Shown here: positions 18,032 to 26,574 of the stretch, one piece after another
How positions within the stretch are numbered: the stretch's first letter is position 1
Layout: each line of letters starts with the position of its first letter
From: an uncultured Lachnospiraceae bacterium
GTDB lineage: Bacteria; Bacillota; Clostridia; Lachnospirales; Lachnospiraceae
Direction: 5' to 3'
Length of the DNA: 64,000 nt
NCBI GenBank assembly: GCA_947650155.1
Contig: CANSUS010000005.1
Location: 1 to 64,000 of the forward strand
The notes under the pieces: model-generated
Told to the model about the DNA's origin: nothing
Databases searched by the model: none
The model's input: only the letters and a program-made list of their open reading frames with translations
Made by a program: the position numbers and the translations under genes

Positions 18032-19168
18032 ATGGTAAAAATTGTTTTGACCGGATTAAACGGTTATGGAGGGAATTATACAGATCCGCTTTTGAAAACG
18101 GACGGCAGCTATAAGCTGGCAGCTGTGGTCAGCCGGAATCCGGTTAAAAGTCCGCATTATGAACGGTTAAGGGAGATGCAGGTGCATTTTTATGATGTTT
18201 TGGAAACTTGTCTGGAAAGGGAAAACCCGGATATGGTAATCATTACAACACCGATGCATCTCCATTTTGAGGAAGTGATGTGCGCGTTAAGAAAGGGGAT
18301 TTCTGTTTATTGTGAAAAACCGCTTGCTGTCAATACGACGCAGTGCAGGCAGATTTCAAAATTGGCAAAAGAAATGGGATGTCTGGCTGTAGTCGGATAC
18401 CAGTGGTCGCATTCCAAGGCCGTTACCATGCTGAAAAAGGATATTCTGTCAGGAAGATATGGAAAATTGCAGAAAATAAAAACATTGGCGGTGTGGAGCC
18501 GTCCGAAAAGCTATTATGCGGGAAGTGATTGGAAAGGAAGACACTACGGTCAAGGAGGAAAATTGATACAGGAGTCTGTTGTCAGTAACGGGGCGTCCCA
18601 TTTTCTTCATAATCTGTTGTTTTTATCCGGCGAAGCTTTGAATCAGGCGGCAGAACCGGTACATATTTATGGAGAAGCATACAGAGCGCATGAGATAGAA
18701 ACTTTTGACACTGCATGTATCAAAATGGAGACAGACAGCGGTTGTGAACTGTTATATATGGCGACGCTCTCAGCCGGGACAAACCATACTCCGGAGTTTA
18801 TCATGGAGTGTGAGACGGCTATCATTGTGTATCCTGCAGGAGAGAATAAAGAAATAGCGGCAAAGCAGAAAAATACGGGCGAACTGATTTACTATGGATG
18901 TCCCGATGAAGAGCGTTTTGAACATTTTAAAAAGGTGGTGGATGCGCTGTCAGACAGAGGAAAAGTGAACTGTGATGCCGACACGGTCCTGCCTGTTACA
19001 AAGGTCTGTGACTGGATAATGGAAAAGGGTAAGGTTATCGATTTCCCAAAAGAAAGAATTGTGGAAGATGGGGACAGGCTGTATGTGGAAGGTCTGGAAA
19101 CATTTATGAGAGAATGTTATACGGAAGAGAAGATGTTTTCAGAGATGGGGAGAATTGACTCTGTGTAA
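18032..19168 (+). CDS. Gfo/Idh/MocA-family NAD(P)-dependent oxidoreductase
   Basis: The 378-residue protein opens with a Rossmann strand and loop (VKIVLTGLNGYGGNY) and has ITTPMHLHFEE and the family EKPLAVN motif near residue 96, whose lysine is the catalytic residue. The C-terminal half is the alpha/beta substrate domain. The family oxidises or reduces sugars, inositols and related compounds, and the substrate cannot be predicted. It lies 12 bp after the protease gene on the same strand, so the two are probably co-transcribed. The next promoter (19155-19183) begins inside its last codons. Confidence 0.82.
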   Translation: MVKIVLTGLNGYGGNYTDPLLKTDGSYKLAAVVSRNPVKSPHYERLREMQVHFYDVLETCLERENPDMVIITTPMHLHFEEVMCALRKGISVYCEKPLAVNTTQCRQISKLAKEMGCLAVVGYQWSHSKAVTMLKKDILSGRYGKLQKIKTLAVWSRPKSYYAGSDWKGRHYGQGGKLIQESVVSNGASHFLHNLLFLSGEALNQAAEPVHIYGEAYRAHEIETFDTACIKMETDSGCELLYMATLSAGTNHTPEFIMECETAIIVYPAGENKEIAAKQKNTGELIYYGCPDEERFEHFKKVVDALSDRGKVNCDADTVLPVTKVCDWIMEKGKVIDFPKERIVEDGDRLYVEGLETFMRECYTEEKMFSEMGRIDSV

Positions 19169-19183
19169 ATTTTGGAGTAGAAT
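19155..19183 (+). promoter_or_regulatory. Sigma-A promoter for the COG0523 genes
   Basis: TTGACT (19155-19160), a 17-bp spacer and TAGAAT (19178-19183). The -35 box lies within the end of the oxidoreductase gene. Predicted transcript start near 19190 gives a 65-nt leader. I saw no convincing Zur-type palindrome. Confidence 0.6.
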
Positions 19184-19254
19184 ATTGGATGAATTGGATC
19201 AAACAGTAAATATAGAATAAAAAACAGCAGAATGAAGAAAGGAAGGGTTTTGAA

Positions 19255-20463
19255 ATGACCAAAATTGATATCGTGTCCGGCTTTCTCGGAGCGGGAAAGA
19301 CTACATTGATCAAAAAACTTTTAAAAGAGGTACTGGCAGGTACGAAAGTAGTATTGATTGAGAATGAATTTGGTGAAATAGGTGTGGACGGCGGCTTTTT
19401 AAAAGATGCGGGCATTGAGATAAAGGAAATGAACTCCGGCTGTATCTGCTGCTCCCTTGTCGGCGATTTCGGGGCGTCTTTACAGGAAGTACTGACAACT
19501 TATCAACCGGAGCGGATACTGATTGAGCCTTCGGGCGTCGGTAAACTGTCCGACGTGATGAAAGCAGTACAGGGGGTAAAAACGGAAGTAGAAGTGCAGC
19601 TTAACAGCGCGGTTGCCGTAGTGGATGCGTCAAAGTGTAAGATGTATATCAAAAACTTCGGAGAATTTTTTATCAATCAGATTGAACATGCCGGCACTGT
19701 TATTTTAAGCAGAACAGATAAAATGAGTGAAGAAAAAATAAAGCAGTGCGTGGAAATGATCAGAGAACACAATTCTAAAGCGTCTATTATCACAACACCC
19801 TGGGATCAATTGGATGGGAAAGATATTTTGGATACGATTGAGGGTGCGAAGGATTTGGAGGCCGAACTCATGAAGGAAGTGATGGAGCAGGAAGAGCATG
19901 CGCATCATCATCACCATGAACACGGGGAAAACTGCACCTGCGGCTGCCACGATCATGAGGAAGAAGGCCATGAGCATCATCACCACGATCATGAGGGAGA
20001 GGGCCACGACCATCATCACGAGGAAGAAGGGCACCACCATCATGATCATGAGGAAGGCCATGACCATCATCATGACCACGAAGAAGGACATGGACATCAC
20101 GATCACGAAGAAGAAGGCCATCACCATCATCACGATGGAGAGTGCGGCTGCGGACATGACCACGGACATGAGGGGCATCATCATGCGGACGAAGTGTTTA
20201 CAAGCTGGGGGATGGAAACACCGGCGTCTTACAGCAAATCGGATATAGAAAAGATTCTGGAAACGCTGGAAGATGAAAAAACTTACGGATTTGTACTCCG
20301 TGCAAAGGGCATGGTGCCTGCAGGCGACGGCACATGGGTATATTTTGATTATGTGCCCGGTGAAAGCAATGTAAGAGAAGGGAAACCGGAATATACAGGA
20401 AAATTCTGTGTGATCGGATCGAAACTGAATGAGGCGAATTTAGAACAATTATTTAAAAAGTAG
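19255..20463 (+). CDS. COG0523 (CobW/ZNG1-type) GTPase with long histidine-rich insert
   Basis: The 402-residue G3E GTPase has P-loop GFLGAGKTT (residues 9-17), the family metal site CICC (residues 63-66) and the GTP-specificity loop in SRTDKM. Residues about 215-311 are almost entirely His, Glu, Asp and Gly, with a few cysteine pairs (CTCGCHD, CGCGHDHG). The C-terminal CobW_C domain follows (TYGFVLRAKGMVPAGDG). Such proteins are GTP-driven metal chaperones, usually for zinc, sometimes nickel or cobalt. The His-rich block is much longer than in typical members and could store metal. A second, related gene follows 38 bp downstream, suggesting a shared metal-handling role. Confidence 0.88.
   Translation: MTKIDIVSGFLGAGKTTLIKKLLKEVLAGTKVVLIENEFGEIGVDGGFLKDAGIEIKEMNSGCICCSLVGDFGASLQEVLTTYQPERILIEPSGVGKLSDVMKAVQGVKTEVEVQLNSAVAVVDASKCKMYIKNFGEFFINQIEHAGTVILSRTDKMSEEKIKQCVEMIREHNSKASIITTPWDQLDGKDILDTIEGAKDLEAELMKEVMEQEEHAHHHHHEHGENCTCGCHDHEEEGHEHHHHDHEGEGHDHHHEEEGHHHHDHEEGHDHHHDHEEGHGHHDHEEEGHHHHHDGECGCGHDHGHEGHHHADEVFTSWGMETPASYSKSDIEKILETLEDEKTYGFVLRAKGMVPAGDGTWVYFDYVPGESNVREGKPEYTGKFCVIGSKLNEANLEQLFKK
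19897..20190 (+). repeat. Histidine-rich coding repeat tract
   Basis: This in-frame low-complexity tract is built of CAT/CAC runs separated by GAx codons, giving units such as HDHEEGHDHHH. It encodes the metal-binding insert of the COG0523 GTPase. The imperfect tandem units make copy number likely to vary between strains. It is not a CRISPR: unit lengths vary and there are no spacers. Confidence 0.85.
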
Positions 20464-20472
20464 TGGTTATCG

Positions 20473-20497
20473 GCCGCAGATGCGGCAGATTGTGAGG
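20473..20497 (+). promoter_or_regulatory. Hairpin immediately upstream of SD (variant module)
   Basis: GCCGC (20473-20477) and GCGGC (20482-20486) pair over an AGAT loop; AGATTGTGAGG then leads to ATG 20502. The position matches the other hairpin-SD modules, but the sequence after the stem is only partly similar (AGAT then GAGG). Confidence 0.45.
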
Positions 20498-20501
20498 AAA
20501 G

Positions 20502-21431
20502 ATGAAACCGGTATATATCATAAACGGATTTTTAGAAAGCGGAAAAACAGAATTTATTAACTTTACATTGGATCAGCCATACTTTCAGATTAAAGGAAAG
20601 ACGCTGCTGCTCTTGTGTGAAGAGGGAGAAATTGAATATGACGATGCGCTGCTAAAGAAAAGCCGTACTGTTTTGGAATTGATTGAAAAGGAAGAAGATT
20701 TTAATACTGCAAATTTGATCGAACTGGAAAAAAAGTATAAGCCCGAACGTATTATTGTGGAATACAATGGTATGTGGAATTTTAAAAATATGAAACTTCC
20801 CTGGCATTGGAAGGTGGAACAGCAGATTACTACAATAGACGCGTCCACTTTTCCCATGTATTTTACAAATATGCGGTCGCTGCTTGCGGAGATGATAAGA
20901 AAATCGGAGATGATTATTTTTAACCGTTGTGACGGAGTAGAAGAGCTGAGCGTTTACAAAAGAAATGTAAAGGCCATTAATGCACAGGCGGATATTATTT
21001 TTGAAGACGCGAATGGAGAAATTAACGAAATTTTTGAAGATGATCTTCCTTATGACTTGAAGCAGGATAATCTGGAATTAGATAACTATGGTTATGGAAT
21101 ATGGTATCTGGATTCCCTTGACCATTTAGAACGTTATATTGGAAAACAGGTTACGTTTACGGCAATGGTATTGAAACCGGAAAATTTTCCGAAAGATTAT
21201 TTTGTACCGGGCAGGATGGCTATGACATGCTGTGCTGACGATATGGCGTTTTTAGGTTTTGCCTGCGAGTATGATAAGGCAGATACTTTGGAGCAGAAAC
21301 AGTGGGTAAAGGTAACTGCCAGAGTGGCAAAGGAATATTGGGCTGATTATAACGGCGAGGGACCGATTCTTCATGCAGTCAGCGTGGAAGAGACGAAAGC
21401 GCCGAAAGAAGCAGTGATCAGTTTTACTTAA
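20502..21431 (+). CDS. COG0523-like GTPase fused to a DUF1980/TIGR03943-like domain
   Basis: The 309-residue protein starts with a CobW-like strand and P-loop (IINGFLESGKTEF, residues 6-18) and keeps IIVEYNGMWN, the counterpart of the IEPSG loop. It lacks the CxCC metal motif: the region reads LLLLCEEGEIEYDD. The C-terminal 110 residues (TFTAMVLKPENFPKDYFVPGR, then MTCCADD, then WVKVTARV) resemble the conserved end of TIGR03943/YcgQ proteins, which in Bacillus act with a YcgR permease near zinc-regulated genes. A metal or thiol role through MTCC is possible. It follows the His-rich GTPase in the same transcription unit. Confidence 0.7.
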   Translation: MKPVYIINGFLESGKTEFINFTLDQPYFQIKGKTLLLLCEEGEIEYDDALLKKSRTVLELIEKEEDFNTANLIELEKKYKPERIIVEYNGMWNFKNMKLPWHWKVEQQITTIDASTFPMYFTNMRSLLAEMIRKSEMIIFNRCDGVEELSVYKRNVKAINAQADIIFEDANGEINEIFEDDLPYDLKQDNLELDNYGYGIWYLDSLDHLERYIGKQVTFTAMVLKPENFPKDYFVPGRMAMTCCADDMAFLGFACEYDKADTLEQKQWVKVTARVAKEYWADYNGEGPILHAVSVEETKAPKEAVISFT

Positions 21432-21468
21432 AACCCTAAAATGGATAGCAGTCACAGGATGAGATTGT

Positions 21469-22239
21469 ATGGCGATACAGAGTGAAAAAGAATTACAACA
21501 GTTAAAAAAACGCTTTATGGAACTGGGAGAAAAATCTTATCAGCAGAATATGTATACTTTTACCGGTTTTTTAGGATTGAGCGAACAGGAAGTTTTTTTA
21601 CAGACGGCACAGACGATGAAACATGTGCCGTTTACAATGTGGGGAGGAACTGAGGAGTGCGAACGAAAAATGGCGCGCTTTGGGAGCGAAGAGGAACTGG
21701 GATATGAAGAAAAATTTCCGATCCGCTGCATCAGTATCTGCCCGCTTCTTGAGAAATTTGCCGACGATCTGTCGCACAGAGATTTTCTGGGTGCGCTCAT
21801 GAATCTGGGGATTGACAGAAGCACATTGGGAGATATTTATGTGAAGGGAAAAAGCGGATACTTATTCTGTACTGAGGCGATAGCGGGATTTATAGTAGAA
21901 AATCTGGATAAAGTAAAGCATACCAATATAAAATGCAGTATTTTGGAGGAACTTCCTGACATAGCGGTGAAAGAAGCGGTGGAAGAGGAGCATCTGGCGT
22001 CTTCAGAGAGGATAGACGGCATCATAGCGAAATTGTATCATCTATCAAGGAATAAAAGTATGGATTTATTCCGCACCGGGAAAATTTATGTAAATGGGAG
22101 ACTGAATGAAAATAACAGTTATAATTTAAAGCCGGGGGATGCTGTCAGTGTGCGGGGACATGGGAAATTTACTTATGAGGGAATCAGTCAGGAGACACGG
22201 AAAGGAAAGTACCGGATTAAAGTGAAGATTTTCCGTTAA
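21469..22239 (+). CDS. ylmH: YlmH-family S4-domain RNA-binding protein
   Basis: The 256-residue protein has a YlmH-type N-terminal half (TFTGFLGLSEQEVFLQ, later RDFLGALMNLGIDRSTLGDI) and a C-terminal S4 RNA-binding domain from about residue 180 (SMDLFRTGKIYVNGRLNENNSYNLKPGDAVSVRG). YlmH binds the 50S subunit and has been linked to rescue of stalled ribosomes. In many Firmicutes the gene sits in the sepF/divIVA cluster. Here it stands alone between metal GTPase and membrane-protein genes. The SD CAGGATGAG lies about 7 nt before ATG 21469. Confidence 0.88.
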   Translation: MAIQSEKELQQLKKRFMELGEKSYQQNMYTFTGFLGLSEQEVFLQTAQTMKHVPFTMWGGTEECERKMARFGSEEELGYEEKFPIRCISICPLLEKFADDLSHRDFLGALMNLGIDRSTLGDIYVKGKSGYLFCTEAIAGFIVENLDKVKHTNIKCSILEELPDIAVKEAVEEEHLASSERIDGIIAKLYHLSRNKSMDLFRTGKIYVNGRLNENNSYNLKPGDAVSVRGHGKFTYEGISQETRKGKYRIKVKIFR

Positions 22240-22273
22240 AGTACTTTTGACCCAAATACAGGAGAGAAGAACT

Positions 22274-23221
22274 ATGAGAGTGTGGAGTATTGGAAATTAC
22301 CATTATATGGTAATACAGTGGCTTTTTCTTTTTTACTTTTACTGTTTTTGCGGATGGTGCATTGAATCTTCTTATGTTTCGATCAAGAGCAGAAAATTAG
22401 TGAACAGAGGATTTATGCGCGGTCCTTTTCTGCCGCTTTACGGCAGCGGCGCAATGATGATGCTGGTAGTATCGGCGCCGTTTCAGGATCATATTGTATT
22501 GGTCTATATTGCCGGATGTATCGGAGCGACGGTATTAGAATATATAACGGGCGTAACGATGGAAGCGTTGTTCAAAGTACGATATTGGGATTATTCAGAG
22601 AAGCCGTTTAATTTTCAAGGTCATATTTGTCTGGGAACTTCGCTTTCCTGGGGCGGTCTTACAATTTTAATGACGCAGTTTGTGCACAGACCGGTAGAGA
22701 CAATTCTTTTGTCCACGCCATTGAATGTTTTAATGCCGGTGACAGTGATTTTGACAATATTTCTGGCAGTTGATTTTGCACTTTCCTGTAAAGCGGCCTT
22801 GGATATTCGAGATATCCTTGTTAAAATGGAGAAGGCAAAGGAAGAATTGGAGCGTATCTCCAAACGTCTGGATGTGATTCTTGCTTTTGCAAACGAAGAA
22901 TGGGAGAGCAGGAAAGGCGAGAGACACACAAAAAGACGGCTGGAGAGCTTAAGATCAGGACTGGAAGAGCGCTTTGAAAGCATCAGGGCGGTCATTATGG
23001 CAAAACCGGGAGAATATAAAGAGAGTGAAAAGGAAGAGTTTTTATCGCTGAGAGAAAAATATCATATCAATATAGAACTTACAAAACAGTTGAAATCTTT
23101 TAAAGATTTCTATAAGAGAAGTATGCTTAGGGGGAATCCTACAATGGTTTCGGCAAAATTTAAGGAGGCTTTGGAAGAACTGAAGGAAGCGGTTTCAGGC
23201 AGAAGAAAAGACGATGAATAA
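22274..23221 (+). CDS. CmpB-like putative ABC-transporter permease protein (PF06541 type)
   Basis: The 315-residue protein has about five transmembrane segments in residues 10-180 and a long charged, helical cytoplasmic tail (residues about 185-315). The membrane part has the family marks CGWCIESSYVS, GPFLPLYGSGA, TGVTMEALF, RYWDYSEKPFNFQGHICLG. The family name is historical; no ATPase is adjacent and the function is unknown. ATG 22274 is chosen because GGAGAG lies 10 nt upstream. A shorter relative is encoded at 28365-28754. The bidirectional terminator at 23258-23291 ends this unit. Confidence 0.75.
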   Translation: MRVWSIGNYHYMVIQWLFLFYFYCFCGWCIESSYVSIKSRKLVNRGFMRGPFLPLYGSGAMMMLVVSAPFQDHIVLVYIAGCIGATVLEYITGVTMEALFKVRYWDYSEKPFNFQGHICLGTSLSWGGLTILMTQFVHRPVETILLSTPLNVLMPVTVILTIFLAVDFALSCKAALDIRDILVKMEKAKEELERISKRLDVILAFANEEWESRKGERHTKRRLESLRSGLEERFESIRAVIMAKPGEYKESEKEEFLSLREKYHINIELTKQLKSFKDFYKRSMLRGNPTMVSAKFKEALEELKEAVSGRRKDDE

Positions 23222-23257
23222 TGACAATAGTTATGCTATTGAATTTTTGTGAATAAT

Positions 23258-23292
23258 AAAGGCATGTACATAAAATTTTGTACATGCCTTTT
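23258..23292. terminator. Bidirectional terminator between convergent genes
   Basis: AAAGGCATGTACA (23258-23270) pairs perfectly with TGTACATGCCTTT (23279-23291) over an 8-nt loop; A and T flanks allow use from both sides. It separates the CmpB-like gene from the minus-strand PHP gene. Confidence 0.9.
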
Positions 23293-23324
23293 ATGGTGCG
23301 CCTGATGACGCATAGGAAACATCA

Positions 23325-24125
23325 TTAAGATACTTTTTTCTGCCACATTTTATAATCAGATTTTAAAAGCTCGATTTTACGTTTTCTTTTCTTAAGGAAG
23401 GCAAGCCCCTTATTGTAGAACCAAAAAGAATAGACCAGCACATTATTTAACTTTCCGATTTTTTGTTTTGTCGTTTTATCATAAAAAGTACCTCCCGATG
23501 AAACGGGGGCGTCGTTATGAACAGCGTCGATTAAATCGGTTTCATTTTCAATAGCCGCATCGATCTGTGTGTATCCAAGCCCAATACAATTTTCACGATG
23601 GGAATCGCTTCCGCCAAACTGGGGTTTGTCATATTCGTCAGCTAAAGCGGCCGCCTTTGCATTGGATTCCATTGATTCACAGGCATTAAATGTTTCGATA
23701 AAGTCAAATTTCTTTATAATATCTAAATTTCTTTTTCCCCGTTTGGTATTTGTTAGACTTAAGTATTTTTCGCCGCATGGGTGGGCGGGACCGAGAATAC
23801 CGCCAAAATGATGTACAATTTCAATCAGTATGGAGACAGGAAGTCCACGCAGCTCCAAAATGGGAACATGTACACCGTGGGGAAGAATTACAAGAATATG
23901 ACCGCAGTCTAACGTGTCGTATTCAATACCTTTTAAAACAACAAAGTCTGTATGCCTGATGCCTTTTATATTTTTTTTCCAATGCCGGTAGGCACGGTAG
24001 GAGTTATGATCGGTAATCAGCATTCCGTCATATCCCTTTTCTTTTAAAAGTTCAATGCTTTCCTCGATTGTGACTTTACCGTCAAGTGAACCTTCTTTTG
24101 TGTGGCAGTGCATATCAAATTTCAC
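23325..24125 (-). CDS. PHP-domain metal-dependent phosphoesterase
   Basis: The 266-residue protein starts MKFDMHCHTKEGSLDG and has ITDHNSY near residue 39, VLKGIEYDTL, GPAHPCGEKYL and FGGSDSHREN. These are the histidine and acidic metal ligands of the PHP fold, in order. PHP proteins hydrolyse phosphate esters such as histidinol phosphate, or nucleoside phosphates; the C-terminal KKRKRKIELLKSDYKMWQKK is basic. The substrate is unknown. AAAGGAG lies about 10 nt before the start. The 182-bp gap to the next gene (24126-24307) is very AT-rich and holds only promoter-like sequence. Confidence 0.82.
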   Translation of the reverse strand: MKFDMHCHTKEGSLDGKVTIEESIELLKEKGYDGMLITDHNSYRAYRHWKKNIKGIRHTDFVVLKGIEYDTLDCGHILVILPHGVHVPILELRGLPVSILIEIVHHFGGILGPAHPCGEKYLSLTNTKRGKRNLDIIKKFDFIETFNACESMESNAKAAALADEYDKPQFGGSDSHRENCIGLGYTQIDAAIENETDLIDAVHNDAPVSSGGTFYDKTTKQKIGKLNNVLVYSFWFYNKGLAFLKKRKRKIELLKSDYKMWQKKVS

Positions 24126-24307
24126 GGATATCTTCTCCTTTATAAATATAGAATTTTATGAATATTTAATATTTTGTAAATTGTTTTTTTATATAATGAT
24201 ATGACAATACAAATCTTATTATAATACTATTATCTCAAAATTTAAAGTATTTATTTAAAAGAAAATAAGAATGAAAAGTGGCATTCTAGTCTGCCAGACA
24301 TATATAA

Positions 24308-24751
24308 TCAATATTTATAAAAAGAAATTTTATCAAACTTCTCATCACAGTACTTACAACGGTAAATCTCTTTCTTTTCATCAGCGAGAAGGAATACATG
24401 GGGAAGTTCCTGCTCGATGGAAGTAATGCATCTCGGATTTTTGCATTTGATAACGCCGCGTATTTCCTTCGGCAGCACCAGATCCTTTTTTTCTACGATA
24501 ATTCCATCTTTGATTACATTGACTGTAATGTTGTGGTCAATAAAACCCAAAATATCCAGATTCAGCATGTCAATATCGCATTCTACTTTTATAATATCTT
24601 TTTTGTCCATTTTACCGCTGCGGGCATTTTTGATAATAGCAACGGTGCAGTCTAACTTATCCAGTTTCAGGTGATGATAAATGGAAAGGCTCTGTCCGGC
24701 TTTGATATGGTCGAGGACGAAACCTTCTTCGATTTTTCCTACGTTTAGCAT
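24308..24751 (-). CDS. pyrI: Aspartate carbamoyltransferase regulatory subunit
   Basis: The 147-residue protein begins MLNVGKIEEGFVLDHIKAG and has the PyrI nucleotide-binding half followed by a zinc domain with two cysteine pairs (CKNPRC near residue 105 and CKYC near 131). It binds the catalytic PyrB trimers and confers allosteric control by nucleotides. GGAGG lies 6 nt before the start at 24751; a longer in-frame ATG at 24763 overlaps that site. It is the second gene of a minus-strand pyrBI operon, 62 bp after pyrB. No other pyrimidine gene is in the window. Confidence 0.95.
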   Translation of the reverse strand: MLNVGKIEEGFVLDHIKAGQSLSIYHHLKLDKLDCTVAIIKNARSGKMDKKDIIKVECDIDMLNLDILGFIDHNITVNVIKDGIIVEKKDLVLPKEIRGVIKCKNPRCITSIEQELPHVFLLADEKKEIYRCKYCDEKFDKISFYKY

Positions 24752-24813
24752 AATTTCCTCCATTTTAAAATAATCAATTTGTATCGCCGCCGTTATGGCT
24801 GATGTTGTTTCGC

Positions 24814-25728
24814 TTATACGCGGATTCCCAACAGAGTAAGGATCAGCGCCATACGGACATACACGCCGTACTGTACCTGTTTGAAGTATGCGGCTCGTTT
24901 GTCTTCATCCACTTCTACGGAAATTTCATTTACCCTGGGGAGGGGATGGAGCACCAGCATATCTTCTTTCGCCAGACTCATTTTTGCCCTGTCCAGAATG
25001 TAAAAATCTTTTAATCTTACATAGTCTTCTTCATTAAAGAAACGTTCCTTCTGGACGCGCGTCATATACAACAGATCAAGATCTGCAATCGTATCTTCCA
25101 GCCGTATCACTTCTTTATAAGGAATGGAATTTTGTTTTAACATATCTGTGATATAATCAGGGATGCGCAGTTCTTCAGGGGAGATAAAAATAAATTTGAT
25201 ATTGTCATAGCGGACCAGTGCGTTGATCAGAGAATGCACGGTGCGTCCGAATTTTAAGTCTCCACATAGTCCGATTGTGAAATGATTCAGCCGTCCCTTT
25301 AAGGCGCGGATTGTCAAAAGGTCAGTTAAAGTCTGTGTGGGGTGCTGGTGTCCGCCGTCGCCTGCATTGATAACGGGAATGCTTGATTTTTCGGCGGCTA
25401 CCATCGGAGCTCCTTCTTTTGGGTGTCGCATGGCGCAAATATCTGCAAAGCAGGAAATCACGCGGATCGTATCGGAAACACTTTCTCCTTTTGCAGCAGA
25501 AGAGGAACCGGCATCAGAAAAACCGATGACGCTTCCGCCTAAATTTATCATAGCTGTTTCAAAACTTAAGCGCGTTCTGGTGCTTGGTTCATAAAAGCAG
25601 GTTGCAAGTTTTTTTCCGTCGCAGGCATGGGCGTATTTGGCAGGATTTTTCTCAATATCTTCTGCTAGATCAAATAAATCGGATAATTCTTCGATGGAGA
25701 AATCTAAAGGACTCATTAAATGTCTCAT
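24814..25728 (-). CDS. pyrB: Aspartate carbamoyltransferase catalytic subunit
   Basis: The 304-residue protein has the carbamoyl-phosphate motif [13 protein letters not shown] near residue 46, [14 protein letters not shown] near 127 and HPLPRVNEI near 260, all ATCase landmarks. It joins carbamoyl phosphate and aspartate in the second step of pyrimidine synthesis. pyrI follows in the same direction. The 84-bp gap upstream holds a terminator hairpin at 25775-25805 and a second hairpin GGGATC-AGA-GATCCC at 25758-25772 before the SD. That arrangement could allow attenuation or simply separate this operon from the nitroreductase gene. No PyrR-binding leader was recognised. Confidence 0.96.
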   Translation of the reverse strand: MRHLMSPLDFSIEELSDLFDLAEDIEKNPAKYAHACDGKKLATCFYEPSTRTRLSFETAMINLGGSVIGFSDAGSSSAAKGESVSDTIRVISCFADICAMRHPKEGAPMVAAEKSSIPVINAGDGGHQHPTQTLTDLLTIRALKGRLNHFTIGLCGDLKFGRTVHSLINALVRYDNIKFIFISPEELRIPDYITDMLKQNSIPYKEVIRLEDTIADLDLLYMTRVQKERFFNEEDYVRLKDFYILDRAKMSLAKEDMLVLHPLPRVNEISVEVDEDKRAAYFKQVQYGVYVRMALILTLLGIRV

Positions 25729-25774
25729 AATTATGTTTTCCTTTCTACTAAAATATAGGGATCAGAGATCCCGT

Positions 25775-25805
25775 AAAAAAGTCGAAGAGTTTTGTCTCTT
25801 CGACT
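25775..25805 (-). terminator. Terminator after the nitroreductase gene, upstream of pyrB
   Basis: AGTCGAAGAG (25780-25789) pairs with CTCTTCGACT (25796-25805) over a 6-nt loop. Read on the minus strand it is followed by TTTTTT (25780-25775). It lies between two minus-strand genes. Confidence 0.8.
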
Positions 25806-25812
25806 AAAAAGA

Positions 25813-26352
25813 TCATTGATATGATAAAAGGTCATCGACCGGTTTCCTCTTTGGAGCTGCCGGTTCTTCAGCGGGATATCCAATTGGAACAAGAGCGACC
25901 AGTTCACGGTCTTCGGAAAGCCCTAAAATAGAAGCTGCTTTTGCGTCATCAAAAATACCTAATATAACAGAACCGATGCCTTTCTCGTGCGCTGCAAGGC
26001 AAAAGGTTTGTGCAGCAATTCCGGCGTCAAACATCTGCCAGCCGCTGCCTTTTGAAGTGGAAAAGGAGCCGTCTCTTTCATAACCGCTTCTTTTGGTGAT
26101 CATAGTAATGGCAATCAGCGTTGGCGCGTTGGAAATAATTTCGCCGTTCTTTTTATAGGCATCTGTACACTCGGAAGCGATTTTCTCCTTTAATTCACCG
26201 GTTATGGCGATATACCGGGTAATCTGAGTATTCTTCCAACTGGGGGCAAAGGATGCTGTTTCGACAATTTCTGTTAAAACATCCTCTGGAATGGGAGTGT
26301 CTTTAAATTGTCGTATACTTCTGCGTCCTAAGATACATTCTTTTGCAGTCAT
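25813..26352 (-). CDS. Nitroreductase-family FMN flavoprotein
   Basis: The 179-residue protein starts MTAKECILGRRSIRQFKDTPI, with the RRSIR FMN-phosphate motif, then FAPSWKNTQITRYI and the C-terminal GIGSVILGIFDD, all typical of NfsA/NfsB-type flavin reductases. It probably reduces nitro compounds or quinones with NAD(P)H; the natural substrate is unknown. GGAGG lies 7 nt before the start. It has its own sigma-A promoter (26386-26414) and its own terminator, so it seems to be a single-gene unit. Confidence 0.88.
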   Translation of the reverse strand: MTAKECILGRRSIRQFKDTPIPEDVLTEIVETASFAPSWKNTQITRYIAITGELKEKIASECTDAYKKNGEIISNAPTLIAITMITKRSGYERDGSFSTSKGSGWQMFDAGIAAQTFCLAAHEKGIGSVILGIFDDAKAASILGLSEDRELVALVPIGYPAEEPAAPKRKPVDDLLSYQ

Positions 26353-26385
26353 GAAAATCCTCCTTTATAAAATTTTATTATTTTT

Positions 26386-26414
26386 ATCTTACCATATGAA
26401 GGTGCCGGTTTCAA
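26386..26414 (-). promoter_or_regulatory. Sigma-A promoter for the nitroreductase gene
   Basis: On the minus strand TTGAAA (26414-26409), a 17-bp spacer and TAAGAT (26391-26386). The leader to the start codon at 26352 is about 28 nt. Confidence 0.65.
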
Positions 26415-26480
26415 TTCTTAAAAACAGAAAATTTTCCTATGCTGCTATTTTACAACAGAAAATTTCAGGCTTTTATGTTA

Positions 26481-26509
26481 TTGATTTTAACAAAGAAATA
26501 TTTTATTCT
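26481..26509 (+). promoter_or_regulatory. Sigma-A promoter for the PH-domain/MATE genes
   Basis: TTGATT (26481-26486), a 17-bp spacer and TATTCT (26504-26509). The leader to ATG 26575 is about 60 nt, with AAAGGGG near 26558 as SD. Confidence 0.55.
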
Positions 26510-26574
26510 ATAGGTTATAGATCTTTCCATTTTTGATGTAGAATAAACAGGCAAAGAAAGGGGCATACAATTAT

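Noticed and set aside
19705-20184. 159-residue minus-strand frame rich in Met, Val and Phe
   Set aside because: It is the reverse complement of the His-rich tract (CAT/CAC read as ATG/GTG), so it is a composition artefact.
19897-20190. Tandem units resembling a CRISPR array
   Set aside because: Units are coding, irregular in length and without unique spacers.
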